In this document: positions 28,438 through 36,795 of the stretch, in pieces
Layout of the letters: every line of letters begins with the position of its first letter
How positions within the stretch are numbered: position 1 is the first letter of the stretch
NCBI GenBank assembly: GCA_017853555.1
Contig: JAFMJH010000014.1
Coordinates: 1-48,696, forward strand
Reading direction: 5' to 3'
Origin: Steroidobacteraceae bacterium
GTDB lineage: Bacteria > Pseudomonadota > Gammaproteobacteria > Steroidobacterales > Steroidobacteraceae
Length of the DNA: 48,696 bases
The notes under the pieces: generated by a model
The model's database searches: none
What the model was told of the DNA's origin: nothing
What the model saw: the letters and a program-made list of their open reading frames with translations, nothing else
Made by a program: the position numbers and the translations under genes

Positions 28438-29958
28438 ATGAAACGCCGCAACTTCATCGAACGCTCGCTGCAAGCCGCGAGCGTACTCGCCATCGGCGGG
28501 TTCGCCGTCGAGTCCGAGGCGCTCGGTAACGACACGCCGTCGTTCGATCTCGTGATCGTGGGTGCGGGAACTGCGGGATTGCCGGCGGCGATCTTCGCGT
28601 CGCGACGCGGCGCGCGCGTGTTGCTGCTCGATGCCGCCGCGGACATCGGCGGCACGCTGCATTTGGCCAATGGCCAGGTCGCTGCCGCGGGCACGCGCAC
28701 CCAAGCGGCCAAAGGCATCAAAGATACGCCGGATGCGCACTATGCCGACGTCATGCGCTTGTCGCGCGGATTCGCCGACCCGCAGATCGTGCGTCGCACG
28801 GCCGACGAAGCACCCGCCACCGTGAACTGGTTGCTCGATGCGGGACTCACGCCGTTGCCGGATCATCCGGTCACGGGAGACAACCCGACCCGCAAGGCAT
28901 ACACCACGGCGCGATATCTTTGGGCCAAAGAAGAAGGTCGCGCGATCCTCGCGGTCATCCGTCGCGAACTCGCCCCGGAAGTCGACAGCGGTCGCGTGAC
29001 CGTACGCCTCAACTCGCGCGTCACCTCGCTCATCACCGACCCGAATCGCGCCGATCGTCCGGTGATCGGCATCCGGGCCGGCGATTACGTCGCGCGCGGC
29101 CGTCACGTGCTCATCACCACCGGCGGCTACGCGATGAACCCTGCCGCCTTCGAGCGGCTATGCGGACTGCCTGCCTACGCGGGCGCGTCATACCCGTACG
29201 CACAAGGCGACGGACTCGAACTTGCGACGTCCGTCGGTGGCTGGCTGCGCGGCCGCGATCTGCATCGTCCGGGGTCGGGCTCCATCCTCACCGCCGAATC
29301 CTTCAACTCAAAGATTTACGCGCGGTTCGTGACGGCGCCGCAAACGCGCGAGCCCTGGGAAATCTGGGTCAACAATGACGGTCGGCGCTACGTGCGCGAA
29401 GACGAACCCCTGACGTCCGAACGCGAACGCGCATTCGTCAAACAAGATCGCTTGCGCTACCAGATCGTGTTCGATTCGGTCATCGCCGCCGAAGCGCCGC
29501 TCGGCATCGACAAATGGACGCGCGAGAAATTCCTGTCGCATTTCGATGCGCACCCGATGTTCCATCGTGCCGATACGCTAGAAGCGCTCGCGGCCAAGGC
29601 GCGCATCGATGCCGCCGGGCTGATCGCAACCGTGCGTGACTACAACGCCGCGGTTGCGAGCGGCAAAGATTCTTTCGGCCGCAAGTTCATGCCGCGGCCC
29701 ATCGTGCAGGCGCCATTCTATGCGGTGACGCAACTCGGTCATTCCGCCACCTCCTCGGCCGGCATCACCGTCGATCGCGAATTGCGCGTGCTGCGTGGCG
29801 ACGGCTCGGTCGTGCCGAATCTGCGCGCCGCAGGCGAAGTGCTCGGCAGTGGCGTGAGTCTCGGCGACGCCTTCGCGCCAGGCATGATGCTGACGCCCGC
29901 GCTCGCGCTCGGCCGGTGGTTGGGCAATACCTTGCCGCTCAATCGCAAGACCGCATGA
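28438..29958 (+). CDS. Tat-exported FAD-dependent oxidoreductase, fumarate-reductase/flavocytochrome-c fold
   Basis: 506 residues. A twin-arginine signal (KRRNFIERS plus hydrophobic stretch, residues 2-25) points to export in folded form. The FAD motif is VGAGTAG (41-47), then DIGGTLHLANG, a TTGGYAMNP strand and a C-terminal LRAAGEV followed by GDAFAPGMML. The fold is that of flavin fumarate reductases and 3-ketosteroid dehydrogenases. However, the HxTMGG and catalytic-Arg segments of true fumarate reductases are replaced by GHSATSSAG and VSLGDAFAPG, so fumarate reduction is unlikely. No haem-binding CxxCH motif is present. Its stop overlaps the cysB start by 4 nt. Substrate unknown. Confidence 0.85.
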   Translation: MKRRNFIERSLQAASVLAIGGFAVESEALGNDTPSFDLVIVGAGTAGLPAAIFASRRGARVLLLDAAADIGGTLHLANGQVAAAGTRTQAAKGIKDTPDAHYADVMRLSRGFADPQIVRRTADEAPATVNWLLDAGLTPLPDHPVTGDNPTRKAYTTARYLWAKEEGRAILAVIRRELAPEVDSGRVTVRLNSRVTSLITDPNRADRPVIGIRAGDYVARGRHVLITTGGYAMNPAAFERLCGLPAYAGASYPYAQGDGLELATSVGGWLRGRDLHRPGSGSILTAESFNSKIYARFVTAPQTREPWEIWVNNDGRRYVREDEPLTSERERAFVKQDRLRYQIVFDSVIAAEAPLGIDKWTREKFLSHFDAHPMFHRADTLEALAAKARIDAAGLIATVRDYNAAVASGKDSFGRKFMPRPIVQAPFYAVTQLGHSATSSAGITVDRELRVLRGDGSVVPNLRAAGEVLGSGVSLGDAFAPGMMLTPALALGRWLGNTLPLNRKTA

Positions 29959-30932
29959 AGCTGCAGCAACTGCGCTATCTCGCGGCCATCGTCGATGCGG
30001 GCTTCAACATTTCGGCAGCCGCCGAAAAGCTGCACCTGTCGCAGCCGGGCGTGAGTCGACAATTGAAGTTGCTTGAAGACGAACTCGGTTTCGAATTGTT
30101 CGTGCGTGATGGACGCGCCCTCGTGAAACTCACCGCAGCCGGGCAGCGCGTGCACGAGCGCGCACAGCGCGTGCTGCGCGATACGCATGCGATCAAGGCG
30201 ATGTCGCTCGACGCGCGCGACTCGCAGCGCGGCACCTTGTCGATCGCCACCACGCACACGCAGGCACGCTACGTGCTTCCGCCGGTGATACGCGAATTCC
30301 GCGAAAAATACCCGCAAGTTCGCGTACATCTGCACCAGGGCACATCCGAGCAGATCGCAGAAATGCTCGCGTCCGGGCACGTCGACATCGCCGTCGCCAC
30401 CGGCTCACGCGAGCAATTCGCCGACTGCGTGTTGCTGCCCTGCTATGAATGGCATCGTCGCGTTGTCGTGCCGCGCGCGCATCCGCTCGCCAAAGCCAAG
30501 ACGCTCACGCTCGCCAAACTCGCCGCCTATCCGCTCGTCACCTACGTCTTCAACATGACCGGGCCCGCATCACTGCCCGATGCGTTCTCCGCCGTCGATC
30601 TCGAGCCGGACATTGCGCTCACTGCACGTGACGCGGACGTGATCAAAACCTACGTTCGCGTCGGACTCGGCGTCGGCATCGTCGCCGCGATGGCGCTCGA
30701 CCCCGAGGAAGATCGCGATCTTGTTTCGATCGACGCCTCGCACCTGTTCCCGAAACATCTGACCTGGGTCGGCTTTCGCCGCGGCAACTTCCTGCGCCGC
30801 TACATGCTCGATTTCATGCATCAGCTCGCGCCACACCTCGATCGCACCCGCGTGCACAAAGCGCAGTCGGCCGCGTCGCAGGACGAAATTGACGCACTGT
30901 TCGCCGACGTCAGCTTGCCGCACTACCACTGA
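29955..30932 (+). CDS. cysB: LysR-type regulator CysB
   Basis: Activator of sulfate assimilation genes, responding to N-acetylserine. 325 residues (E. coli 324). The N-terminal winged helix is MKLQQLRYL with SQPGVSRQLKLLEDELG. The inducer domain has the diagnostic IATTHTQARYVLP with the ligand-contacting Thr and Gln residues, ADVIKTYVRVGLGVGI, and GFRRGNFLRRYM. The ATG at 29955 overlaps the flavoprotein stop (ATGA). Similarity to CysB runs the whole length, so this is CysB or its paralogue Cbl, not a generic LysR protein. Confidence 0.93.
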   Translation: MKLQQLRYLAAIVDAGFNISAAAEKLHLSQPGVSRQLKLLEDELGFELFVRDGRALVKLTAAGQRVHERAQRVLRDTHAIKAMSLDARDSQRGTLSIATTHTQARYVLPPVIREFREKYPQVRVHLHQGTSEQIAEMLASGHVDIAVATGSREQFADCVLLPCYEWHRRVVVPRAHPLAKAKTLTLAKLAAYPLVTYVFNMTGPASLPDAFSAVDLEPDIALTARDADVIKTYVRVGLGVGIVAAMALDPEEDRDLVSIDASHLFPKHLTWVGFRRGNFLRRYMLDFMHQLAPHLDRTRVHKAQSAASQDEIDALFADVSLPHYH

Positions 30933-30935
30933 CCG

Positions 30936-30958
30936 ACTCGGGCCCGCGGCGGCCGAGT
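30936..30958. terminator. Hairpin between convergent cysB and MESH1-like gene
   Basis: ACTCGG(G)CC and GGCCGAGT can form an 8-bp stem with one bulged G and a GC loop, filling the 28-nt convergent gap. No T-run follows on either strand, so it may stop transcription weakly or act with Rho. Confidence 0.4.
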
Positions 30959-30960
30959 GC

Positions 30961-31503
30961 TCAGGGGCGCTGCCGATAAATCTGGTCGAACTTCGCTTCC
31001 AGTTCGGCGTTCGTGCCCCGCATCTGATCGACGACGCGCTTCGCCCAATCGAAGTATTCGCGTTGCCGCTCGAGCGTCCAGCGCTGCGGCGGGCTCGCGA
31101 CCAGACTGCGCAAGTTGCACAACTTGTCGGCCAGCCGCACCTCGCGTGCACGCCGTGATGCCGTGCGCGCCCGCGTCACCTGCAATTTTTTGCGTACCCG
31201 CCAATGCACCGAAGGCTCGTCGGTCGTTTCCATCACGACCTCGGCGACGGTCTCGCCGAACTCGCCTTGCAACTCCTGCACCGTGGTCTGGGTGTCCTCG
31301 ATCGTGTCGTGCAGCAGTGCGGCCGCCAAAGTGATTTCGTCACGCACGCCACCCTCGAACCACAGTGCATGCGCGAGATCGAGCGGATGGTTGATGTACG
31401 GCAACCGCGCCGCACCTTTGCGTCTTTGGTGTCGGTGCTTCCACGCGGCGAACCGTGCCGCGTGCAACAACAAACCGAAGTCGCCGGGCGTACGTCCCGC
31501 CAT
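30961..31503 (-). CDS. MESH1-like small alarmone hydrolase (HD domain)
   Basis: 180 residues, the size of metazoan MESH1, and alike from end to end. Visible are WKHRHQRRKG, PYINHP (H39), AALLHDTIEDT with the metal and catalytic H65, D66, E69 and D70, RLADKLCNLRSL (D126, N130), a YFDWAKRVV helix and the closing GTNAELEAKFDQIY. It lacks the synthetase, TGS and ACT domains of SpoT, so it is hydrolase-only. MESH1-type enzymes remove the 3'-pyrophosphate of (p)ppGpp, and human MESH1 also dephosphorylates NADPH. The ATG at 31503 shares a base with the stop of the NmrA-like gene (TGATG). Confidence 0.9.
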   Translation of the reverse strand: MAGRTPGDFGLLLHAARFAAWKHRHQRRKGAARLPYINHPLDLAHALWFEGGVRDEITLAAALLHDTIEDTQTTVQELQGEFGETVAEVVMETTDEPSVHWRVRKKLQVTRARTASRRAREVRLADKLCNLRSLVASPPQRWTLERQREYFDWAKRVVDQMRGTNAELEAKFDQIYRQRP

Positions 31504-32363
31504 CAGGGCGTGAACACCTGCCGGTGTTGCCGGATGAATTCCGCAAGCGACGTCGGCGCGCGGCCGGTGACCGCCGCGAAAGTGTCCGTGGTCTCGACGA
31601 CGTACCCCGCTGCAATCTCCGCGAAGATTCCGCAGACCGAATCGAGATGCCATTGGCTTTTGATGAACTTGCCGAGATAGGCGCGATAGTCGGCGGGATC
31701 CTGCGGCACGTATTCGATCTTGCGCCCGAGCTCCTGCGTGAACACCGCGGCGATTTCGTGAAAGTTCAGTTGGTCGCCGCTCGTGATGTCGTAACTTTTG
31801 TTCTCGTGCCCCGTCGTCGCCAGACAGTGCGCGGCGAAAAATCCCGCATCGCGCGAGTCGCTCAGCGCCGCCGCACCGCGTTCGCCGAACGGGTAATAGA
31901 ATTTTCCTTCCGCCTTGATGGTGGCCGCGTTCGAGAAAAAATTCTGCATGTAGAAGCTCGGCCGAACCATCGTCCACGGCTTGCCGCTGGCGCGTATGTA
32001 TTCTTCGGCATCCCAATGCACGCGATGCGTGGCGTTGCGCGCATCGGGCAACGATTCCATCGACGAGATCTTGAGTATGTGTTGCACGCCGCTCTCGACG
32101 GCGACGTCCACGACCCGTTTTTCGAGCGCGAGCTGCTGCTCGCCGTTCGGAAAGATCACCGCGACTTTACTGACCCCGCGCAGCGCGGTCTGCAGCGCTG
32201 TCGGTTCGTTGGCGTCGCCGATCACGAGCTCGACACCCGCAGCCGCGAGCGGAGCCGCCTTGGCTTCGTTGCGCACCAGAGCGCGTACGGGTATTCCACG
32301 CCGCGCCAATTCTTTCGCGGCTGCGCCACCCGTGCGGCCCGTCGCTCCCGTGATCAGGATCAT
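31503..32363 (-). CDS. NmrA-like NAD(P)-binding protein
   Basis: 286-residue atypical SDR. The N-terminal Rossmann motif is ITGATGRTGGAAAKEL, followed by ALVRNEAKA, whose Arg suggests NADP binding, then a GDANEP acidic turn, the SSMES strand and WTMVRPSFYMQNF. This pattern is shared by NmrA regulators and QorB-type quinone reductases; the catalytic Tyr/Lys pair is not obvious. It is divergent from rraA and translationally coupled to the MESH1-like gene, which suggests a joint role in redox or alarmone control. That role is inference only. Confidence 0.85.
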   Translation of the reverse strand: MILITGATGRTGGAAAKELARRGIPVRALVRNEAKAAPLAAAGVELVIGDANEPTALQTALRGVSKVAVIFPNGEQQLALEKRVVDVAVESGVQHILKISSMESLPDARNATHRVHWDAEEYIRASGKPWTMVRPSFYMQNFFSNAATIKAEGKFYYPFGERGAAALSDSRDAGFFAAHCLATTGHENKSYDITSGDQLNFHEIAAVFTQELGRKIEYVPQDPADYRAYLGKFIKSQWHLDSVCGIFAEIAAGYVVETTDTFAAVTGRAPTSLAEFIRQHRQVFTP

Positions 32364-32432
32364 GTCGTTACTCCGTTCGCGTCTGGTTCATAATCGAAGC
32401 CGACTTGTTACCACAAAGCCCGGGGGCTGACC

Positions 32433-32912
32433 ATGATTCGCAGCATCTGCGACCTCTCCGACGATCATCGCGACGAAGTGCGCACAGCCGCGCCGATATT
32501 CCGGGATTACGGCGGCTTGCGCGTCTTCAACGGACCGATCACCACGCTGCGCTGTCACGAGGACAACGCACTACTCAAAGCGACGTTGCAGACCCCGGGC
32601 GAAGGTCGAGTGATGGTCGTGGACGGCGGCGGTTCACTGCAGCGCGCTCTGGTAGGCGACATGCTTGGCGCATTGATGTTGCAACACAGTTGGGCCGGCA
32701 TCGTCGTGAACGGCGCAGTGCGCGATGTCGAAAATCTGCGCAACATGCCGGTTGCCGTGCGCGCGTTGAACGTCTGCCCGACCCAACCTTTGAAGCTCGG
32801 CACCGGCGAACGCGACGTACCGGTGACGTTTGCGGGCGTCACCTTCGTGCCCGGCGAGCGCTTGTACGCCGACGAAAACGGTTTGATCGTGTGCGCGCGT
32901 CCGATCAGCTGA
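32433..32912 (+). CDS. rraA: Regulator of ribonuclease E activity A
   Basis: 159 residues, matching E. coli RraA (161) over its length: the CDLSDDHRDEV start, a FRDYGG strand, EDNALLKATLQTPGEGRVMVVDGGGSLQRA, and the GAVRDVENLRNM and VTFAGVTFVPGERLYAD segments. RraA binds RNase E and lowers its activity, and interacts with DEAD-box helicases. The same fold also includes 4-hydroxy-4-methyl-2-oxoglutarate aldolases; no pathway genes for that are nearby. It stands alone, divergent from the NmrA-like gene, and ends 3 nt before the convergent nitroreductase gene. Confidence 0.92.
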   Translation: MIRSICDLSDDHRDEVRTAAPIFRDYGGLRVFNGPITTLRCHEDNALLKATLQTPGEGRVMVVDGGGSLQRALVGDMLGALMLQHSWAGIVVNGAVRDVENLRNMPVAVRALNVCPTQPLKLGTGERDVPVTFAGVTFVPGERLYADENGLIVCARPIS

Positions 32913-32915
32913 GAA

Positions 32916-33470
32916 TCAGCGCACCCAACGCGTGACGGCGTCGAGATCGACGCTGCGCACCGGCTTCATCTCGGTCGGCACGCCGACGTGCACGAAGCCG
33001 ACGATGTGATCCTGCAGAGCAAGCCCGAGCGCCTGCTTGACCGTCGGGTCATAAGCAGCGCCGCCCGTTTTCCACATCGTCGCGAGCCCCTGGCCATGCG
33101 CCGCGATGATCAGATTTTCGACCGCGGCGCCGACCGCAGCGATTTGCTCGATTTCAGGCACTTTCGGGTGAGGTGTGATCACGGCGGCGACCACGATCAA
33201 CGCCGGCGATCGAAACGCTTTGGATCGCTCGCGCTCTACGGTTTGCGCGTCGACCGCGGGATCACGGCGACGCAGAGCCGACTCCAAAGCGTCGGCGAAC
33301 ACCTTGCGGCCCTCGTCCAGCAAGACGATGAAACGCCACGGAGACAGCAGACCATGGTCGGGAGCGCGCGCTGCGCACCGCAACAACCCTTCGATCGTTT
33401 CGATCGACAGGCCATGATCACCGAATTTTTTGGCCGAACTGCGGCCTGCAATCGTTTCTAGAATTTGCAC
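32916..33470 (-). CDS. YdjA-like nitroreductase family protein
   Basis: 184-residue single-domain FMN flavoprotein resembling E. coli YdjA. RSSAKKFG binds the FMN phosphate; RAPDHGLLSPWRF, ERSKAFRSPALIVV, the GLATMWKTG segment and a C-terminal VGFVHVG strand follow. Such proteins use NAD(P)H to reduce nitro compounds or quinones; the natural substrate of YdjA is not known. Translation begins at GTG 33470 (no ATG fits). A stem-loop and a small-peptide gene lie just upstream on the same strand. Confidence 0.9.
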   Translation of the reverse strand: MQILETIAGRSSAKKFGDHGLSIETIEGLLRCAARAPDHGLLSPWRFIVLLDEGRKVFADALESALRRRDPAVDAQTVERERSKAFRSPALIVVAAVITPHPKVPEIEQIAAVGAAVENLIIAAHGQGLATMWKTGGAAYDPTVKQALGLALQDHIVGFVHVGVPTEMKPVRSVDLDAVTRWVR

Positions 33471-33482
33471 CGGACCCTGCCA

Positions 33483-33501
33483 CCACCTTGCAAGAAGGTG
33501 G
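33483..33501. terminator. Stem-loop between small-peptide gene and nitroreductase
   Basis: CCACCTT-GCAAG-AAGGTGG forms a perfect 7-bp stem with a 5-nt loop. No T-run follows on the minus strand. It could end or process the transcript of the kinase/peptide genes, or sit in the nitroreductase leader. Confidence 0.4.
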
Positions 33502-33533
33502 CGCAGGATACCGAATGGCGGCCCGAATGCGGA

Positions 33534-33680
33534 TCAGAGAACGTCCGGGTTCGGGGGCAGAACCGGACCGGACGGGCGGATGCCGGCTTCGGCGGTGGTG
33601 CTGAAGGTCGCGACGGTCGCCGTCACGAGGCCAAACATGAACAGGGCGATGAGGCTGAAAGTGCGGGACTTGCGAGACAT
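33534..33680 (-). CDS. 48-residue secreted peptide precursor
   Basis: Small open frame with no recognised family. ATG at 33678-33680 has GGAG 9 nt upstream. Residues 1-33 form a textbook signal peptide: basic MSRKSR start, hydrophobic core LIALFMFGLVTATVA, then TTAEA before the cleavage point. The predicted mature product is about 15 residues and Pro-rich (GIRPSGPVLPPNPDVL). It lies 126 nt downstream of the Ser/Thr kinase on the same strand. It could be a signal or exported regulator for that kinase, or an independent exported peptide. Start, ribosome site and signal sequence agree, but so short a gene needs a homologue to be sure. Confidence 0.6.
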   Translation of the reverse strand: MSRKSRTFSLIALFMFGLVTATVATFSTTAEAGIRPSGPVLPPNPDVL

Positions 33681-33806
33681 GATTCGATCTCCAGATGGGA
33701 CCCACGGCGGGTTCGTTTGGGAATACGCAACCCTCCGGGTCTACCGGACATCCTGCTCAAAACTGGTTGTCAAATCGCCGGACTCGATGGGCGATTCGTT
33801 CGGCGA

Positions 33807-36728
33807 TCAGTAGAAGCGTTCGGGGCGGCTGATATCCTCCATGGTCGGGGTGGACTCCGGTGCCTGATCGAAGCTCGGGCGACCGCGTTGCCGCAGACGC
33901 TCCAGCAACGCCGAAGCCTTTTTCACGGCCGTATGCTCCACCGGAAAACTGACGAGCAGAGCGCGATGCAGGGCCTCGATATTCTTTATTTTTGCTTCAA
34001 TAGGCCTCGAATCCGTCTTTTTGTTCCTTAAAAGGAACAATTCACGATTCAAACGCAACAAGTTTGTGTCAGGGTGGGCGGAGCCCGAGGCGGCTTCGGC
34101 AACCGTGACGGCACCGGCGAATAGGCCTGCAGCGACGTCGGACAATCCCAGCTGCTCGGCCACCAAAGCGGCGGCGAGCCCGCGATAAGCGGTTGCCGCC
34201 CGCGCCGGCCCGCCGGCTCGGACCGATGCACCGAGGTTCAGCAGTTCAGTCTTGGCATCCCCGGGCGGATTGCGCGCACCGGATACGAGGTCTGCCACCG
34301 CGCCGCGCCACTGCCAGGTGCGATCGCCGAGCCAATAGGTCGCACGCGCATGATGGTCGTCGACCGCTGCCAGTGACGACTCCCAGAGGGCGAGCCGACG
34401 TATCAAACGCAATCGCTCGTCCGGCGAGACGGTCGAATCCATGCTCTGCAACTGGCGCCAGGCGTCATCGAGCGCGGACCGCACGCGCTCCGACTCGCGC
34501 AACAATTGCCACACCGACGCCTCGGCCACGCGACGGTCGACCCGCTCGGCCACGGTTGCGCCGACCAGGTCGTCGAAGGTCGACAAACCGTGCAGCCATT
34601 GCCGGGCGACCTCCGGTTGCTGAACGCGCCAGGCGAAACGCAGCCAATACAGTCGCAATCGACGCTGACTCGCCGCGTAGGCACCGTAGATTCGAGCCGA
34701 CTCCCGAACCAGGGTCTGCACGCTCGACCAGGTTTCGCGATAGTCGCCGAGTTCGTACGCCCATGCGATCAGATCCGTGCCGCGAGCGATGCGCTCGGTC
34801 GGTGCGAGGCGCGGCGAGCCCAACAGCCCGATGGCCAGACGGCGATCGCGTCGCGACTGCTCCGCATCCCCCGATAGCCATGCGGCCCGCACGCGCGCCG
34901 TCAACGCGATCAACTGACGATCGACGTTGTCGGTCTCCTGCGCCAAGTCGAGGGCGGAGGAGAAATCGCGGACGGCAAGCGCGTAAGCGCCCGCTTGCAT
35001 GCTGATCCACGCGCGATTGAGTCGCCAATCGATGCGACTCAACGTCGGCAAGCGCGAATCGACCTTGGTACCGTCGATTTCACCGAGCAGCAGGCGTGCG
35101 CGCTCGACGTCACCGGCCGCGATCGCGCGCGTCGCCTCGTCGATGCGGGCCGTCGCGATCACGACGATGTCGCCGGCATCTTGCACGACCGCCGCGCGCC
35201 GCTCCATCAAGATGCGGGCGCGCTGCGCATCGCCGAGTTGCTCCCAAAGACCGGCGATCGCGACCAGCAGCTCGGCTTGCAACATCGGTTGTTCGGCGAG
35301 CCGCGTACGGATCTGATTTTCTCCGTCAACCAGCATTTGACGGGTCGTGATGTCGCGCCCGCCGTGCAAGCCGGGATTCGCCTGTTCGAACATGCCCATC
35401 ATGAAATCGCGTGCGGCGGTCGCTTTGCGCGACTCTTCGCGTGCTTCGAGCGCGAGCAAGACGGCGACCACCCCCATGGTGATCACGCCCAGCATGCCGG
35501 TGGCGCCGATGACGACGGGCAAACGATGTCGCGCGACGAACTTTTGCAGCACGTACCACCGCGACGCCGGCCGCGACGCGACGGGCTCGCCCTCGAGCCA
35601 ACGCGACAAATCCTGGTGGAAGGCGTCGACCGAGGAGAAGCGATCGCGCATTTCTTTGGCTAGACTGCGCAGCAGCACGGCATCGAGGTCGCCCTGCAAG
35701 CTGCGCGACAGTTTTGCCGACGTCGAACCGCGCGCCACCGCTGCGGCGTCGTTGATGCGCGCGCGACTCGCGAGTCGCAATTGACCGTCGATGATCGCGG
35801 TTTCGATTTCAGCCGACGAATCTTTCTGGGTCACATAAGGGGATGTGCCGGTCAGCAATTCGTACAGCATCACACCCAAAGAATAGACATCCGACGCCAC
35901 CGACAAGGTCCGCCCTTGAACCTGCTCCGGACTCGCATAGCGCAAGGTCATGGCGCGAGCACCGAATTCGGTCGCGGTTTTGGTGCGCAGGTCGGCTGCG
36001 GGTTTTTCAGTGGGCGACGCTTGCAGTCGGGCGATGCCGAAGTCGAGCAACTGCGCCTCGCCGCGCTCGTTCACCAGCACGTTCGCGGGCTTCAGATCGC
36101 GGTGGATGACGAGGTGCGTGTGCGCATAGCGCACGGCGTCGAGCACCTGCAAAAACAGTCGCACGCGCTCGCGCAAATCGAGGCGCCGCTCGTCGCAGTA
36201 GCGGTCGATGCGCTCCCCGTGCACGAGTTCGATGGCGAGGTACGGCCGACCGCGCTGATCGACACCCGCATCGTAAAGACGCGCGATGTGCGGATGTTCG
36301 AGCTGCGACAAAATGTCGCGCTCGCGCTCCATGCGCTCGGCGAGTCCGGCAATCCAGGCGAGACGCGGCAACTTCAAGGCGATTTGACGCTTCAATACGC
36401 CGTCGGCACGTTCGGCAAGCCAGACGGAACCCATGCCACCGGCGCCGATTTCGCGCAGCACGCGATACGGGCCGATCAGATCGCCGACCGCCACTTCGGG
36501 TGCGGGCGAGCCGACGCCGCTGATGGAGGGCAGAGAATCGAGAAACGAGCTCGATTCGATTTCGCCTTCGGCCGCAAGCAGATGGCGCAAGGTCTCGCGC
36601 AGCGCAGCCTGCGAGTCGGGCAGCTCGCGCAGCCAGCGCTCGCGGTCGGCTTTCGGCAAAACCAAGGCTTGATCGAGCAGATCGTTGATGATCGGCCATT
36701 CGGCCGACAGGCCGGAGAGAAGCTTCAT
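33807..36728 (-). CDS. Transmembrane Ser/Thr protein kinase (Hanks type) with large C-terminal helical region
   Basis: 973 residues. A helical N-terminal segment (1-85) is followed by a kinase domain (about 88-380) with all key residues: glycine loop GAGGMG (95-100), K119, HRDLKPAN (209-216), DFG (229-231) and ASPEQ (265-269), so it should be active. One transmembrane helix spans about 403-427. About 545 residues follow, helical and rich in Ala, Arg and Leu; they look like degenerate TPR-type repeats and lie outside the membrane if the kinase is cytoplasmic. No strong Shine-Dalgarno precedes the ATG. The ECF sigma factor gene is 67 nt upstream, the usual partner for this kinase architecture. 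Confidence 0.92.
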   Translation of the reverse strand: MKLLSGLSAEWPIINDLLDQALVLPKADRERWLRELPDSQAALRETLRHLLAAEGEIESSSFLDSLPSISGVGSPAPEVAVGDLIGPYRVLREIGAGGMGSVWLAERADGVLKRQIALKLPRLAWIAGLAERMERERDILSQLEHPHIARLYDAGVDQRGRPYLAIELVHGERIDRYCDERRLDLRERVRLFLQVLDAVRYAHTHLVIHRDLKPANVLVNERGEAQLLDFGIARLQASPTEKPAADLRTKTATEFGARAMTLRYASPEQVQGRTLSVASDVYSLGVMLYELLTGTSPYVTQKDSSAEIETAIIDGQLRLASRARINDAAAVARGSTSAKLSRSLQGDLDAVLLRSLAKEMRDRFSSVDAFHQDLSRWLEGEPVASRPASRWYVLQKFVARHRLPVVIGATGMLGVITMGVVAVLLALEAREESRKATAARDFMMGMFEQANPGLHGGRDITTRQMLVDGENQIRTRLAEQPMLQAELLVAIAGLWEQLGDAQRARILMERRAAVVQDAGDIVVIATARIDEATRAIAAGDVERARLLLGEIDGTKVDSRLPTLSRIDWRLNRAWISMQAGAYALAVRDFSSALDLAQETDNVDRQLIALTARVRAAWLSGDAEQSRRDRRLAIGLLGSPRLAPTERIARGTDLIAWAYELGDYRETWSSVQTLVRESARIYGAYAASQRRLRLYWLRFAWRVQQPEVARQWLHGLSTFDDLVGATVAERVDRRVAEASVWQLLRESERVRSALDDAWRQLQSMDSTVSPDERLRLIRRLALWESSLAAVDDHHARATYWLGDRTWQWRGAVADLVSGARNPPGDAKTELLNLGASVRAGGPARAATAYRGLAAALVAEQLGLSDVAAGLFAGAVTVAEAASGSAHPDTNLLRLNRELFLLRNKKTDSRPIEAKIKNIEALHRALLVSFPVEHTAVKKASALLERLRQRGRPSFDQAPESTPTMEDISRPERFY
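34021..34040. repeat. Perfect 9-bp inverted repeat inside the kinase gene
   Basis: TTGTTCCTT-AA-AAGGAACAA lies in an AT-rich pocket (about 33975-34050) near the 3' end of the kinase coding sequence. On the coding strand it encodes a Leu-Leu-Arg-Asn-Lys region. The low GC contrasts with all flanking sequence. Confidence 0.5.
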
Positions 36729-36795
36729 GGCAGCGTCATGGAGGAGTTGCCCCGGTGATACGCACTCGCTCAGGACGACCGGACAATGAGCGCGC

